A stretch of DNA of 64,000 nt from Acidimicrobiales bacterium (GCA_029247365.1 JAQWLJ010000033.1:1-64000); one strand, 5' to 3'; counted from the stretch's first letter, positions 1 to 8,613 are shown. A program made the numbers and translations. The notes: generated by a model from the letters alone, not told the origin.

Positions 1-1
1 G

Positions 2-940
2 CATAGCCAGACCGGTATCGTCGGCGCGCTACTCGTCGACGGCTTCCACGACGGTCGGGTGCTCACCCACGAAAACGTTCGCCCAAATCGCGCCCATCAC
101 CTGGCCCGCCATCTCCAGTGGGTCGGTGCTACGTCATCGCCGATCGCCCTCACCCATCGCTCTCATCCCGAGATCAGCACGGTGCTCGATGCCGCCACCG
201 AACGCCCTCCCGATGTCCACCATGTAGTCGAGGAAGTGCTGCACGAGGTCTGGCCGCTCGACAACGACGAGGCCGCAATTGTGGCGACCGCGCTCGCCGA
301 CGAGACGGTGTTCGTGACCGACGGTCATCACCGGTCTGCTGCCGCGATCGCGGGCAGTAAGGCTCGCGACGAGCCGCAGTTTGCGCGGACGCTCGCCGTG
401 GTGTTCCCCGACGATGCCCTCCGGGTCGAGGCGTTCCACCGGCGGATCCCCGACCGGCACGGGCGTGGCCCCGACGACCTCGTCGCTGCTCTGGCGACGT
501 ACGGCCCAATACTCGAGGTCGGCACCTTGGAGGAGGCCCGGCCGCAACGCCCGCGCGAGGTCGGCATCTATCACCAGGGTCGCTGGTTTCGTTTCACGAT
601 CCCCGAGCCCGACACCGACAGCCCGGTCGGACTCCTCGACGTGGAATGCCTCCGAACCGATGTCGTCCTGCCGATCCTCGGCGTCGATGAACTCGAGCCG
701 GACAGCGGGGCTGACTACGTCCCCGCGCCGAACGGCATCGACGAAGTCGTGCGTCGCTGCGACCAGGACGGCATGGTCGGCTTCCTGCTGTACGCGTCGA
801 CTGTTGAGGACATCATGGCGGTGGCCGAGGCGAACGAGCTCATGCCTCCGAAGTCGAGCTATGTGGCGCCCAAGCCTCGATCCGGCATCTTTCTCCGAAT
901 CTTAGGCACCGGCGCCACGAGCGAACTCGCGCCCAGCTGA
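2..940 (+). CDS. DUF1015 family protein (5' end outside window)
   Basis: The frame is open from base 2 to the TGA at 938-940, so the N-terminus lies upstream of the window. The visible 312 codons match the DUF1015/COG4198 family: a GIVGALLVDG segment, then a HENV..NRAHHL segment, and the DGHHR signature at bases 320-334. These are the most conserved stretches of the family. The biochemical role of the family is unknown; the DGHHR motif resembles a small ligand- or nuclease-type active site but I cannot assign a reaction. A GTG at 59 would give a shorter ORF but cuts off conserved sequence, so it is not the start. It converges on folD with a gap of about 30 bases. Confidence 0.8.
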   Translation, partial: HSQTGIVGALLVDGFHDGRVLTHENVRPNRAHHLARHLQWVGATSSPIALTHRSHPEISTVLDAATERPPDVHHVVEEVLHEVWPLDNDEAAIVATALADETVFVTDGHHRSAAAIAGSKARDEPQFARTLAVVFPDDALRVEAFHRRIPDRHGRGPDDLVAALATYGPILEVGTLEEARPQRPREVGIYHQGRWFRFTIPEPDTDSPVGLLDVECLRTDVVLPILGVDELEPDSGADYVPAPNGIDEVVRRCDQDGMVGFLLYASTVEDIMAVAEANELMPPKSSYVAPKPRSGIFLRILGTGATSELAPS

Positions 941-973
941 CGAACCGACACCGGAACGCAGAAGCCGGTGTGC

Positions 974-1861
974 TCAGCCGATGAGGGCGCCGAGCATGCG
1001 GGCGGCGTTGAAGGTGTTCTCCATCAGGCAGCCAATGGTCATCGGTCCGGTGCCGCCAGGCATCGGGGTGACAGCCCCAGCGATCGACTCGACAGCGTCG
1101 AAATCCACGTCGCCCTGGATGCCATCGGCAGTGCGGCTGATGCCGACATCAAGAACGGCGGCACCCGGCTTCACAAACTCGGCAGTGACCAGGCCCGCGA
1201 CGCCGACCGCCGCCACGATGATGTCGGCTTCGCGGCAGAGCGCAGCGAGATCGCCCGATCGACTGTGGGCCAGCGTCGCCGTGGCGTCGCAGCCCTTGCG
1301 GCCGAGGAGCAGGACCTGGGGCAGGCCAACCAGCGTCGAGCGGCCGATGACGACCGCCCGTTTACCGCTGGTCTCAACCCCATAGCGCTCCATCAACCGC
1401 ATCACGCCGAGCGGCGTGCACGGCACGTGACCGTCGCGGCCACGAACAAGGCGGCCCATCGAGCGCTCGGTGAGGCCGTCGACGTCCTTTTCCGGCGGGA
1501 TCAGATCGAGCACCGGCTCAGCGTCGAGCCCCTCGGGCAGCGGGAGCTGCACGAGGATGCCGTGCACGTCGGGGTCGTTGGCGAGATCGCGGACGGCTTG
1601 TTCGACGTCGGCTTGCGTCGCATCGACACCGAGGCCGACGTGTTTGGAGACCATGCCAGCCTCTTCGGCCTTCTTCCGCTTGTTGCGGATGTAGATCTGG
1701 CTTGGCTTGTCCTCACCGACGAGCACCGTGGCGAGGCACACGTGCGGGTTACCGAGGTCGGTGATGCGACGGTTCAGGTCGGCGACGATTTCGTCGCGGA
1801 GCCGGTTGCCATCCATGAGCACGGCCCCACCGGGGGTGCGCTCGAAATCGAGTTCAGCCAT
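974..1861 (-). CDS. folD: Bifunctional methylenetetrahydrofolate dehydrogenase/cyclohydrolase
   Basis: FolD interconverts 5,10-methylene-THF, 5,10-methenyl-THF and 10-formyl-THF in the cytosol, linking one-carbon units to purine and fMet synthesis. The N-terminal catalytic domain has the Tyr57-xxx-Lys61 pair (YIRNK). It is followed by the conserved QLPLP and the PPEKDVDG segment, then the NADP-binding GRSTLVGLP and the closing MPGGTGPMT. The start is taken at 1861 (MAELDF), giving 295 residues, the normal length; the longer frame from 1903 overlaps the neighbouring gene. A TACATT -10 hexamer lies 6 bases before this ATG, suggesting a leaderless transcript separate from the nucleoside hydrolase gene upstream. 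Confidence 0.96.
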   Translation of the reverse strand: MAELDFERTPGGAVLMDGNRLRDEIVADLNRRITDLGNPHVCLATVLVGEDKPSQIYIRNKRKKAEEAGMVSKHVGLGVDATQADVEQAVRDLANDPDVHGILVQLPLPEGLDAEPVLDLIPPEKDVDGLTERSMGRLVRGRDGHVPCTPLGVMRLMERYGVETSGKRAVVIGRSTLVGLPQVLLLGRKGCDATATLAHSRSGDLAALCREADIIVAAVGVAGLVTAEFVKPGAAVLDVGISRTADGIQGDVDFDAVESIAGAVTPMPGGTGPMTIGCLMENTFNAARMLGALIG

Positions 1862-1867
1862 GGGAAA

Positions 1868-1873
1868 AATGTA
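1868..1873 (-). promoter_or_regulatory. -10 element of folD (leaderless)
   Basis: TACATT on the minus strand, 6 bases before the ATG at 1861. It fits the TAnnnT pattern seen before many genes here; transcription would start at or next to the start codon. Confidence 0.5.
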
Positions 1874-1899
1874 TCGGCGGATCGCCGTGGCGAGGGTTG

Positions 1900-2829
1900 T
1901 CAACCGTTGCGAAATGACGCAAAAAGCATGTCGAAAAAGTGATCGCTCGGATAGTGCGTCACGATGTCGACGTTGGGCTCGCCGCCGATGAATCCCATGC
2001 GGTCGATCTCGAGCACCCCGCGCTGGCCGCCGTCGCCGAACAGGACGTTGACGTGCAGTCGGCTGGCCTCACTTACGGACGGATCGATGGCGTGGGCCAT
2101 GGCGATTGGATCGGGCAGATCGTCGCCGTCCATGCCGTTCTCGTCGGCGAACCGCTTGACCGCCTTCGACACGTCGATTGCGAAGCGCGACAGCGGCGTG
2201 TCGATCTCCTCGAGCGCTGCGTAGCGGTCGGGCGTCTTGATCGCCGACGTGATCGAGATGTCCCAGCCCACAAACTCCAGCGGCGCACCCGAGCCGGTCA
2301 CGAGGCTGGCGGCTTCGGGGTCGGCCCAGAAGTTGTACTCCGCCAGCGCCGACACGTTGCCCGGCCCGTGGACCCCGGTGCCGCCCATGATCACAACCCG
2401 CTCGACCGCATCTGCGATCTCCGGTGCCCGCAGTAGTGCGGCCGCAATGTTCGTCAGCGGACCGAGGCAAACGAGCGTGATCTCGCCGGGCGACCCGAGG
2501 ATGGTGTCGACGATCACGTCGACAGCTCGGCCCTCAGCCGGCGTCCGTCCGGCGAGCGGAAGGCCACAGTCGCCCATCCCGTCCTCACCGTGGATGCCGG
2601 CTGCGTTTTCGAGGGGCCGCATGATCGGCTTGGCCAGCCCTCGGTACACCGGCACCGACGCTCCGCAGATCTCGACTGTGTAGAGCGCGTTCTGCACCGC
2701 TTGGTCGAGCGCCACGTTTCCGGCGACGACGGTCAGCGCCTCGACGTGCACATCCGGGGCTCGCAAGGCCATCACGATCGCAACCGCGTCGTCGCTTGCG
2801 GTGTCGGTATCGATCAGGAAGCGACGCAT
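1900..2829 (-). CDS. Inosine-uridine-preferring nucleoside hydrolase family protein
   Basis: This predicted enzyme hydrolyses the N-glycosidic bond of ribonucleosides, releasing base and ribose for salvage. The N-terminal calcium-binding motif is DTDTASDDA (residues 7-15) where the classical family has DTDPGxDD, so this is a divergent subgroup. Further family features are the LTVVAGN segment, the CLGPLTNIAAAL segment, VIMGG, and an EYNFWADPEAA stretch that carries the usual N/D ligands. Length of 309 residues is typical. Substrate preference cannot be told from sequence. A TACGGT hexamer 7 bases before the ATG supports this start. It lies head-to-head with ileS. Confidence 0.9.
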   Translation of the reverse strand: MRRFLIDTDTASDDAVAIVMALRAPDVHVEALTVVAGNVALDQAVQNALYTVEICGASVPVYRGLAKPIMRPLENAAGIHGEDGMGDCGLPLAGRTPAEGRAVDVIVDTILGSPGEITLVCLGPLTNIAAALLRAPEIADAVERVVIMGGTGVHGPGNVSALAEYNFWADPEAASLVTGSGAPLEFVGWDISITSAIKTPDRYAALEEIDTPLSRFAIDVSKAVKRFADENGMDGDDLPDPIAMAHAIDPSVSEASRLHVNVLFGDGGQRGVLEIDRMGFIGGEPNVDIVTHYPSDHFFDMLFASFRNG

Positions 2830-2836
2830 GTGCGAG

Positions 2837-2842
2837 ACCGTA
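2837..2842 (-). promoter_or_regulatory. -10 element of nucleoside hydrolase gene
   Basis: TACGGT on the minus strand, 7 bases before the ATG at 2829; leaderless-type promoter. Confidence 0.5.
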
Positions 2843-2986
2843 CTCGTCTCCGCGGTCGCCGAGCGCAGTCTGAGGCAACAGCCAGCCCAGCCGCCGCCAG
2901 CGACCCGTCCACGGTGGCATGATCGCCGGGAAACCGCTCACGACGAGATCGCCGCAGAGGCCGATCCGGTGGTCGAGGGCCGCCGG

Positions 2987-2992
2987 TAGTCT
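2987..2992 (+). promoter_or_regulatory. -10 element of ileS
   Basis: TAGTCT ends 8 bases before the ATG at 3001. No Shine-Dalgarno is visible. The arrangement supports a leaderless ileS mRNA and argues against the TTG at 2992 as start. Confidence 0.45.
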
Positions 2993-3000
2993 TGCCCTCT

Positions 3001-6000
3001 ATGAGCAACGCCGAGCATTCGGGGCCCGACAGCCCCTACCCGCACGTCGAGAGTCCGCATCTTCCGGCCCTTGAGCAGCGAATCCTCGCGCAGTGGAGCA
3101 CCGACGAAACCTTCGAAGCCAGCGTCGAGAATCGTCCGTTGGACGGCGAGTACGTTTTCTACGACGGCCCGCCGTTCGCCAACGGCCTCCCTCATCATGG
3201 GCATTTGCTCACCGGCTACGTGAAGGACGTCGTTCCGCGCTACCAGACGATGAAGGGCAAGCGGGTCGAGCGTCGCTTCGGGTGGGACTGCCACGGTCTG
3301 CCTGCCGAGATGGAGGCTGAGAAGGACCTGCCGGTCAGCGGTCGCGCCTCGATCATCGACTACGGCATCGAGCGCTTTAACGAGCACTGCCGAACATCGG
3401 TGCTCAAGTACACCCAGGAGTGGGAGAAGACGGTTACCCGGCAGGCCCGCTGGGTCGATTTCGACAACGATTACAAGACCATGGACCTCGACTACATGGA
3501 GTCGGTCATGTGGGCGTTCAAGCAGCTGTGGGACAAGGGGTTGATCTATCAATCCAACCGCGTGCTGCCGTACAGCTGGGGGGCTGAGACCCCACTGTCA
3601 AACCACGAGATCCGTCTCGACGACGCAACCCGACCTCGCCAGGACCCCGCTATCACCGTTGCGTTCGAACTCGACGATGCGTCCGGTATCCCGGGGGATG
3701 CGTCGGCACCAGCGAAGGTACTTGCGTGGACGACAACCCCTTGGACGCTGCCGTCGAACCTCGCACTCGCGGTCGGCCCCGACCTTGACTACGCCGTGAT
3801 GGCCGATGCTGACGGCTCGCGCTACATCCTCGGTGCTGCGACCGTCGACATGTACGCAAAGCAACTCGAGAACGCCGAGCCGGTCGGCTCCGTCAAGGGG
3901 TCCGACCTCGTGAACCGTACCTATGTGCCGATGTTTCCGTACTTCGCCGACATGGCCGAGGTCGACCCGACCAAGGACCATCACGGCACTGAGCGGGCCT
4001 TTCGGGTGCTCGCCGGCGACTTCATCGACACGACCGAAGGCACCGGTGTGGTGCACATGGCACCGGGCTTCGGTGAAGACGACCAGCGCGTCGTTGGCGA
4101 GGCTGGCATTGGCATGGTCGTCCCTGTCGACGACTCGGGCAACTTCACCGACGATGTCGTCGAATGGGCGGGCGAGAACGTGCTCGAAGCCAACAGCGGC
4201 ATCATTAAACACCTCCGCGAGACCGGCCAACTCGTTCGCCACGACAGCTACATGCACAATTACCCGCACTGCTGGCGAACCGACACGCCGATCATCTACA
4301 AGGCGATGCCGTCCTGGTACGTGAAGGTCACCGACATCCGCGACCGGATGCTCGAGACGAACCAGGAGATCAACTGGGTCCCCGGCCACATCCAAAACGG
4401 CCGCTTCGGCCAGTGGCTCGAAGGCGCGCGCGACTGGTCGATCAGCCGCAACCGCTTTTGGGGTTCACCGATCCCCGTCTGGGTCAGCGACAACCCCGAG
4501 TACCCCCGCACCGACTGCTACGGCAGCCTCGACGAGCTTAAGGCCGACTTCGGCGTGCGTCCCGACAACTTGCATCGTCCGTTCATCGATGAACTCACCC
4601 GGCCCAACCCCGACGATCCCACCGGCCAGTCGACGATGCGACGCGTGCCCGAGGTACTCGACTGCTGGTTCGAGTCGGGTTCGATGCCGTTCGCCCAAGT
4701 GCACTACCCGTTCGAGAACAAGGACTGGTTCGACGAACACTTCCCGGCCGACTTCATCGTCGAGTACATCAACCAGTCGCGCGGCTGGTTCTACACACTC
4801 CACGTGCTCGCGACGGCGATCTTCGACCGGCCTGCCTTCCAGAACGTCATCTGCCACGGCATCCTGCTCGCCGATGACGGTGCCAAGCTGTCGAAGAAGC
4901 TGCGCAACTACACCGAGCCGGAACTGATCTTCGAACAGCAGGGATCCGACGCGCTGCGCTGGTACTTCATGTCGACCAACATCGTGCGGGGTGGCGATGC
5001 GCGCATCTCCGACCAGGCGATCGACGACGTCGTGCGCCAGGTGATCCTCCCGATCTGGAATGCGTACTCGTTCTTCACTCTGTACGCGAATGTCGAGGGT
5101 CGCCGGGCGAGCTTCACACCGGACCCAGGCCCTAATGCGGACCTGCTCGACCGCTACATCCTCGCCAAGACCCGCGACCTCGTCGCAGCCGTCGAAGCGA
5201 GCATGGACGGCTACGACCTCCCCGGCGCAGCCATGGAGATCCAGTCGTTCATCGACGCGCTCAACAACTGGTACATCCGCCGCAGCCGTGACCGTTTCTG
5301 GGGCACCGGCGACGCATCGGGTGCCGACCTCGCCGGGCTCGACACGCTCTACACCGTGCTCGTCACGCTGGTGCAGGTGTCTGCACCGTTCCTGCCGATG
5401 ATCACCGAGGAGATCTGGACCGGCCTCACCGGCGGTGACGACGCGCTCCCGGCATCGGTGCACCTGTCCGACTGGCCGAACGCTGCCTCGTATCGCAGCA
5501 ACGACTCGCTCGTCGCCGCGATGGACCGGCTGCGAGATGTCGCGTCAACCGGTCTGCGACTTCGCGAAGACCAAGGCCTACGGGTGCGCCTACCGCTGGC
5601 CTCGGTCACGGTAGCCGGCCAAAACGCCAACACCCTCGAGCCGTTCGCAGAACTCCTGCGTGACGAACTCAACGTCAAAAACGTCCACGTCACCGAAGAG
5701 ATCGGCAACCTTGCGACCTTCGTCCTCCGACCCGATGGCAAGGCCCTCGGCCCCCGCTTGGGCAAGGATGTCCAGACCGTCTTCGGCGCGGCCCGCAACG
5801 GCGAGTGGACGGCCAACGACGACGGCACCGTCGACGTTGGAGGCCATGTGCTCCAGCCCGACGAGTACGGGCTGGCGCTTGAATCACCCGAGGGTGTGGC
5901 GGCCGCATCCCTTCGGTCCAACGACGCCGTCGTCACGCTCGACACCATCGTCACCCCCGAACTCGAGGCTGAAGGGCTGGCTCGCGACATCGTGCGTGAG

Positions 6001-6225
6001 ATCCAGAACGCTCGAAAAGCCGAGGACCTCGTCGTGACCGATCGGATCGCGGTGTCGATCGACGTCGCTTCCGACACGGCGTCGGCCGCCATCGCGGCGC
6101 ACGAGGGCTACATCGCCGAACAAGTCCTCGCCACGTCGATCACCATGAGCGCTGGTGCCGACACCCTCACCGGTCATGATGCCACGGTCGGCGGCGAGCC
6201 GTTCCACTTCCAGATCGAGCGGTAA
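3001..6225 (+). CDS. ileS: Isoleucyl-tRNA synthetase (long, type 2)
   Basis: This enzyme charges tRNA-Ile and edits mischarged valine. The class I HIGH motif is HHGH at residues 65-68, within PPFANGLPHHGHLLTG, and the KMSKS loop is KLSKK at about 629-633. Between them are the CP1 editing insert (TTTPWTLPSNLALAV), a DWSISRNRFWGSPIPVW segment and ESGSMPFAQ. The C-terminal half holds the anticodon-binding domain (NNWYIRRSRDRFW) and a long tail. With 1074 residues and these motifs it belongs to the eukaryote-like type 2 IleS group known for reduced mupirocin sensitivity. That group trait is family knowledge; resistance here is inference. Start at 3001 is set by the ATG and the -10 hexamer. Confidence 0.97.
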   Translation: MSNAEHSGPDSPYPHVESPHLPALEQRILAQWSTDETFEASVENRPLDGEYVFYDGPPFANGLPHHGHLLTGYVKDVVPRYQTMKGKRVERRFGWDCHGLPAEMEAEKDLPVSGRASIIDYGIERFNEHCRTSVLKYTQEWEKTVTRQARWVDFDNDYKTMDLDYMESVMWAFKQLWDKGLIYQSNRVLPYSWGAETPLSNHEIRLDDATRPRQDPAITVAFELDDASGIPGDASAPAKVLAWTTTPWTLPSNLALAVGPDLDYAVMADADGSRYILGAATVDMYAKQLENAEPVGSVKGSDLVNRTYVPMFPYFADMAEVDPTKDHHGTERAFRVLAGDFIDTTEGTGVVHMAPGFGEDDQRVVGEAGIGMVVPVDDSGNFTDDVVEWAGENVLEANSGIIKHLRETGQLVRHDSYMHNYPHCWRTDTPIIYKAMPSWYVKVTDIRDRMLETNQEINWVPGHIQNGRFGQWLEGARDWSISRNRFWGSPIPVWVSDNPEYPRTDCYGSLDELKADFGVRPDNLHRPFIDELTRPNPDDPTGQSTMRRVPEVLDCWFESGSMPFAQVHYPFENKDWFDEHFPADFIVEYINQSRGWFYTLHVLATAIFDRPAFQNVICHGILLADDGAKLSKKLRNYTEPELIFEQQGSDALRWYFMSTNIVRGGDARISDQAIDDVVRQVILPIWNAYSFFTLYANVEGRRASFTPDPGPNADLLDRYILAKTRDLVAAVEASMDGYDLPGAAMEIQSFIDALNNWYIRRSRDRFWGTGDASGADLAGLDTLYTVLVTLVQVSAPFLPMITEEIWTGLTGGDDALPASVHLSDWPNAASYRSNDSLVAAMDRLRDVASTGLRLREDQGLRVRLPLASVTVAGQNANTLEPFAELLRDELNVKNVHVTEEIGNLATFVLRPDGKALGPRLGKDVQTVFGAARNGEWTANDDGTVDVGGHVLQPDEYGLALESPEGVAAASLRSNDAVVTLDTIVTPELEAEGLARDIVREIQNARKAEDLVVTDRIAVSIDVASDTASAAIAAHEGYIAEQVLATSITMSAGADTLTGHDATVGGEPFHFQIER

Positions 6226-6280
6226 CGTCTCGCGCCCTGGCCCCAAGCGCGACCAACGACCACAGGGTGGCACCCCCACC

Positions 6281-6484
6281 CGACGCCGCATCTTCAGCTG
6301 GGATGAGGTCGACTGCGTCCGCTGGGACGACACGACCGAAGGGCAGATCCTGTCGGGACGTGAGATGCGTCTCATCCGCGCTGTCTACCCACCCGGCTCG
6401 ATCTACGAGATGCACAGCCATCCCCACGAACAATTCAGCCTGCTTCTCTCAGGCCGACTTCAACTCACCGTTGGCAACGAGTGA
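6281..6484 (+). pseudogene. Half cupin: N-terminal cupin fragment, truncated
   Basis: The frame reads RRRIFSWDEVDCVRW, then REMRLIRAVYPPGSIYEMH and SHPHEQFSLLLSGRLQLTV before a TGA at 6482-6484. This is a clear cupin motif 1 (G-x5-H-x-H-x4 followed by G). The second cupin motif and the rest of the barrel, about 45 residues, are missing; the 3' end of the convergent AIM24-type gene follows after 3 bases. Upstream, no ATG, GTG or TTG lies close to the conserved part; the next in-frame ATG is inside ileS. Loss of both ends suggests a gene remnant left by a deletion. Sec readthrough at the TGA is unlikely because the sequence after it is not cupin-like. Confidence 0.6.
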
Positions 6485-6487
6485 CGC

Positions 6488-7171
6488 TCAGTTGCGTTGC
6501 GACGGCAGGTTGGCGATCACGTAGTTGACGATGTCGTCGGGGTTGCGGGACTGCATCATCAGTTCGCCTGGCCCGGTGAACACGAACACGAGACCCTCAC
6601 CAGACTTCACCGACTTCCAGGCCGAATCGCTCGCCTTCTTGAGTTCCATCTGCACACTCTCAGCGAAGGCGACCATGTGGTTGGTGTCGACCACGACCTG
6701 CTGGCCGGGTTCGAGGGTGAAACGGTCAAGTGCTCCGTAGGTCGACAGCACGACCTTGCCCTGGCCGCTGGCGCGAAGCAGGAAGCCTCCCTCGCCACCG
6801 AACAGATTTTTCATACCGCCCCATTGGGTGTCGATCTCGACGCCCTGCTCGGCGCACAGGAACGAACCCCTCTGAATCATGAGCGGTTGGTCGGGGCGTA
6901 CGTCAAACACCGTCACATCGCCCGGAAGCGAGGGAGCAAAATCGATCCAGCCACCGTGGGCAGCGGCGGTCGCGGTGGTGATGAAGAGCGATTCGCCACC
7001 GAGCACGCTTCGCTTGAGCCCCTTCACGAGACCGCCCTCGATCTTGGCGTCGAGGCTCGTGTCAGCCGCCATCGCCATCATCGCACCGGATTCGGCGCGG
7101 ATCGCCTCCGATGGGCCAAGGATCGCGCGAGCGACCGAAAAGGAGGGATTGTGGCGAAGCTGGATGTCCAT
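6488..7171 (-). CDS. AIM24/TIGR00266 family protein
   Basis: This 227-residue protein of the AIM24 superfamily is a small all-beta protein of unknown biochemical role, widespread in bacteria and related to yeast mitochondrial Aim24. Typical features are the N-terminal PSEAIRAESGAMMAM segment, GGLVKGLKRSVLGGESLF, an FL(C)AEQGVEI segment and the glycine-rich LFGGEGGFLLRASGQGKV. There is no signal peptide or membrane segment. TATGAT lies 6 bases before the ATG. It is divergent from the SDR gene at 7225 and convergent with the half cupin. Confidence 0.85.
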   Translation of the reverse strand: MDIQLRHNPSFSVARAILGPSEAIRAESGAMMAMAADTSLDAKIEGGLVKGLKRSVLGGESLFITTATAAAHGGWIDFAPSLPGDVTVFDVRPDQPLMIQRGSFLCAEQGVEIDTQWGGMKNLFGGEGGFLLRASGQGKVVLSTYGALDRFTLEPGQQVVVDTNHMVAFAESVQMELKKASDSAWKSVKSGEGLVFVFTGPGELMMQSRNPDDIVNYVIANLPSQRN

Positions 7172-7177
7172 CTCCGG

Positions 7178-7183
7178 ATCATA
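7178..7183 (-). promoter_or_regulatory. -10 element of AIM24-type gene
   Basis: TATGAT on the minus strand, 6 bases before the ATG at 7171; near-consensus leaderless promoter. Confidence 0.5.
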
Positions 7184-7210
7184 GATGAGAGGCCGCTGCC
7201 CCTGTTCGCA

Positions 7211-7216
7211 TAGGGT
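7211..7216 (+). promoter_or_regulatory. -10 element of SDR gene at 7225
   Basis: TAGGGT ends 8 bases before the ATG at 7225; leaderless-type promoter. Confidence 0.5.
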
Positions 7217-7224
7217 CGCCGGCC

Positions 7225-7968
7225 ATGACCGAACAACGAGTTGCGTTGGTGACGGGCGGTGCTCGCGGAATCGGAGCCGACGTGTGCCGCCAACTCCATG
7301 CCCAGGGCCGCCGCGTCGCGATCGCTGACCTCTTGGCCGCCGATGCCGAAGCCTTGGCCGGCGAACTCGGCGGCAAGGGCTACGCCTGTGACGTCACCAA
7401 CAGCGAACGAGTCCGCGAGGTCGTCGCTGCGATCGAATCCGATCTGGGCCCTGTCGACATCCTGGTCAACTGCGCCGGATTCGACCGCTTCATCCGCTTC
7501 ATCGACACCGACGAAGCATTCTGGGACACGATTATCGACATTAACTACAAGGGCACGCTGCGAACCTGCCACGCCGTGCTGCCTGGGATGATGGAGCGCG
7601 GGTGGGGCCGCATCGTCAACTTCGCCAGCGACGCAGCCCGGGTCGGCAGCTCGCTCGAGTCGGTGTACGCCGGCGCGAAAGCCGGCGTGATCGGCTTCAC
7701 CAAGACGATCGCACGCGAGTCGGTCAAGAAGGGAGTCACGTGCAACGTGGTGTGCCCTGGCCCGACCGACACGGCCCTGATCCGCGAGATGGGCGAGCAA
7801 GGAGAGCTCCCGGCCAAGATCGTCGCCGGACTGGACCGCGCCATGCCGATTGGCCGGATGGCACAGCCCCACGAGATCGCCTACGGCGCCACCGTCTTCA
7901 CCCACGACGATGCTGCGCTCATCACCGGCCAGACGCTGTCGGTCAGCGGCGGCCTCACCATGGCGTAA
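7225..7968 (+). CDS. SDR family oxidoreductase (BadH-like)
   Basis: This is a classical short-chain dehydrogenase/reductase of 247 residues. The Rossmann motif is TGGARGIG near residue 10, followed by NCAG, a catalytic Ser in NFASD, and the YxxxK pair in YAGAK; the C-terminal region has CPGPTDT and ends in SVSGGLTMA. Overall pattern is closest to 2-hydroxycyclohexanecarboxyl-CoA dehydrogenase (BadH) type enzymes, which oxidise a hydroxyacyl-CoA with NAD. The real substrate is not known. It is a single gene with its own promoter. Confidence 0.88.
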   Translation: MTEQRVALVTGGARGIGADVCRQLHAQGRRVAIADLLAADAEALAGELGGKGYACDVTNSERVREVVAAIESDLGPVDILVNCAGFDRFIRFIDTDEAFWDTIIDINYKGTLRTCHAVLPGMMERGWGRIVNFASDAARVGSSLESVYAGAKAGVIGFTKTIARESVKKGVTCNVVCPGPTDTALIREMGEQGELPAKIVAGLDRAMPIGRMAQPHEIAYGATVFTHDDAALITGQTLSVSGGLTMA

Positions 7969-8050
7969 CCCGGCGCCACCGTCAGCCCTCACATGGTCCG
8001 GCCGCCAGCCGATGGATCATCGAACCACGAATCGGAGTCCTCCCACGCGT

Positions 8051-8395
8051 ATGCGCACCCTGTCCAGACTCACTCTCGTCGCCGTCATTGGCCTCGCAGG
8101 CTCCGCCTGCGGTGGCGGCTCCGATACCGAGGTGGCACAGGCTCCCTCTGAGATCGAGACCGCCCTCGCCGAGTACTTCGCCGACCCGGCAAACGGCACG
8201 TCCGTCACCAACCAGACCGATGCCGACTGTGTGGCCAAGGAGATCGTCGCGTTGTTCGGCGACGACACCCTGCGCGAACTCGGCGTCTCCGCCACGCTGG
8301 TCCCTGAACTCGACGACATGGGCATGACCGACGTGCAGGTCGGCTGGGTGCTCAGCGGCTTCAACAACTGCATTGACCCCGCCGCAGCGTTTTAG
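8051..8395 (+). CDS. Small lipoprotein, first half; ORF interrupted by TAG
   Basis: The protein has a short basic N-terminus and a hydrophobic stretch ending in the lipobox AGSAC, with the lipidated Cys at residue 20, so it is exported and membrane anchored. The mature part contains one helical two-cysteine repeat: TDADCVAKEI, about 38 residues, then NNCID. A TAG at 8393-8395 stops the frame. The same frame continues at once with a second copy of this repeat to 8566, which suggests that the ancestral protein was longer. I recognise no named domain. The same two-Cys pattern occurs twice in the lipoprotein at 59260-60339. Confidence 0.7.
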   Translation: MRTLSRLTLVAVIGLAGSACGGGSDTEVAQAPSEIETALAEYFADPANGTSVTNQTDADCVAKEIVALFGDDTLRELGVSATLVPELDDMGMTDVQVGWVLSGFNNCIDPAAAF

Positions 8396-8566
8396 GACCT
8401 GATGGCCGAAGACATCGGCGATGAAGCCGCTGCCTGCATGGTTGACGCGTTGGGTGGGACCGTCATCAACGAGAGCCTTCGCGCCAGCCTGGCGAACGAC
8501 ACCTCGCAGATCGAGGACACCAACGACGCCTTCGGCTTCGCCGCATCGTTCTGCGGGATCGACTGA
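8396..8566 (+). pseudogene. In-frame continuation of the lipoprotein after TAG (second repeat)
   Basis: Directly after the TAG the frame reads DLMAEDIGDEAAACMVDAL and ends ASFCGID at a TGA (8564-8566). It repeats the Cys-x(~33-38)-Cys-x-[IV]-D layout of the first half. An ATG at 8402 could restart translation 6 bases after the stop, but no Shine-Dalgarno of its own is seen and the product would lack a signal peptide. I read it as the severed C-terminal repeat, caused either by a recent nonsense mutation or by a sequence error. Translational readthrough is possible but unsupported. Confidence 0.6.
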
Positions 8567-8613
8567 TCACGCGGGCCTGACCACACCTTGCGTTCATCGC
8601 CTCGCCCGACCAC

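Noticed and set aside
968-1942. 324-codon plus-strand ORF opposite folD
   Set aside because: It is a high-GC shadow ORF. The minus strand encodes all FolD motifs, and the plus translation is His/Arg/Asp-rich without domains.
2830-3000. T-box riboswitch before ileS
   Set aside because: No GGTACCGCG-like T-box core or stem I is visible, and the -10 element sits right at the start codon.
4465-5463. 332-codon minus-strand ORF inside ileS
   Set aside because: Antisense shadow of the IleS C-terminal half; no start signal or domain.
6482-6484. TGA at the end of the half cupin as a second Sec codon
   Set aside because: The sequence after it is the antisense of the neighbouring gene and shows no cupin motif or SECIS-like hairpin.
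8393-8395. TAG as a pyrrolysine codon
   Set aside because: Pyrrolysine is not expected in this lineage, and the site is not a known Pyl protein; mutation or sequence error is simpler.
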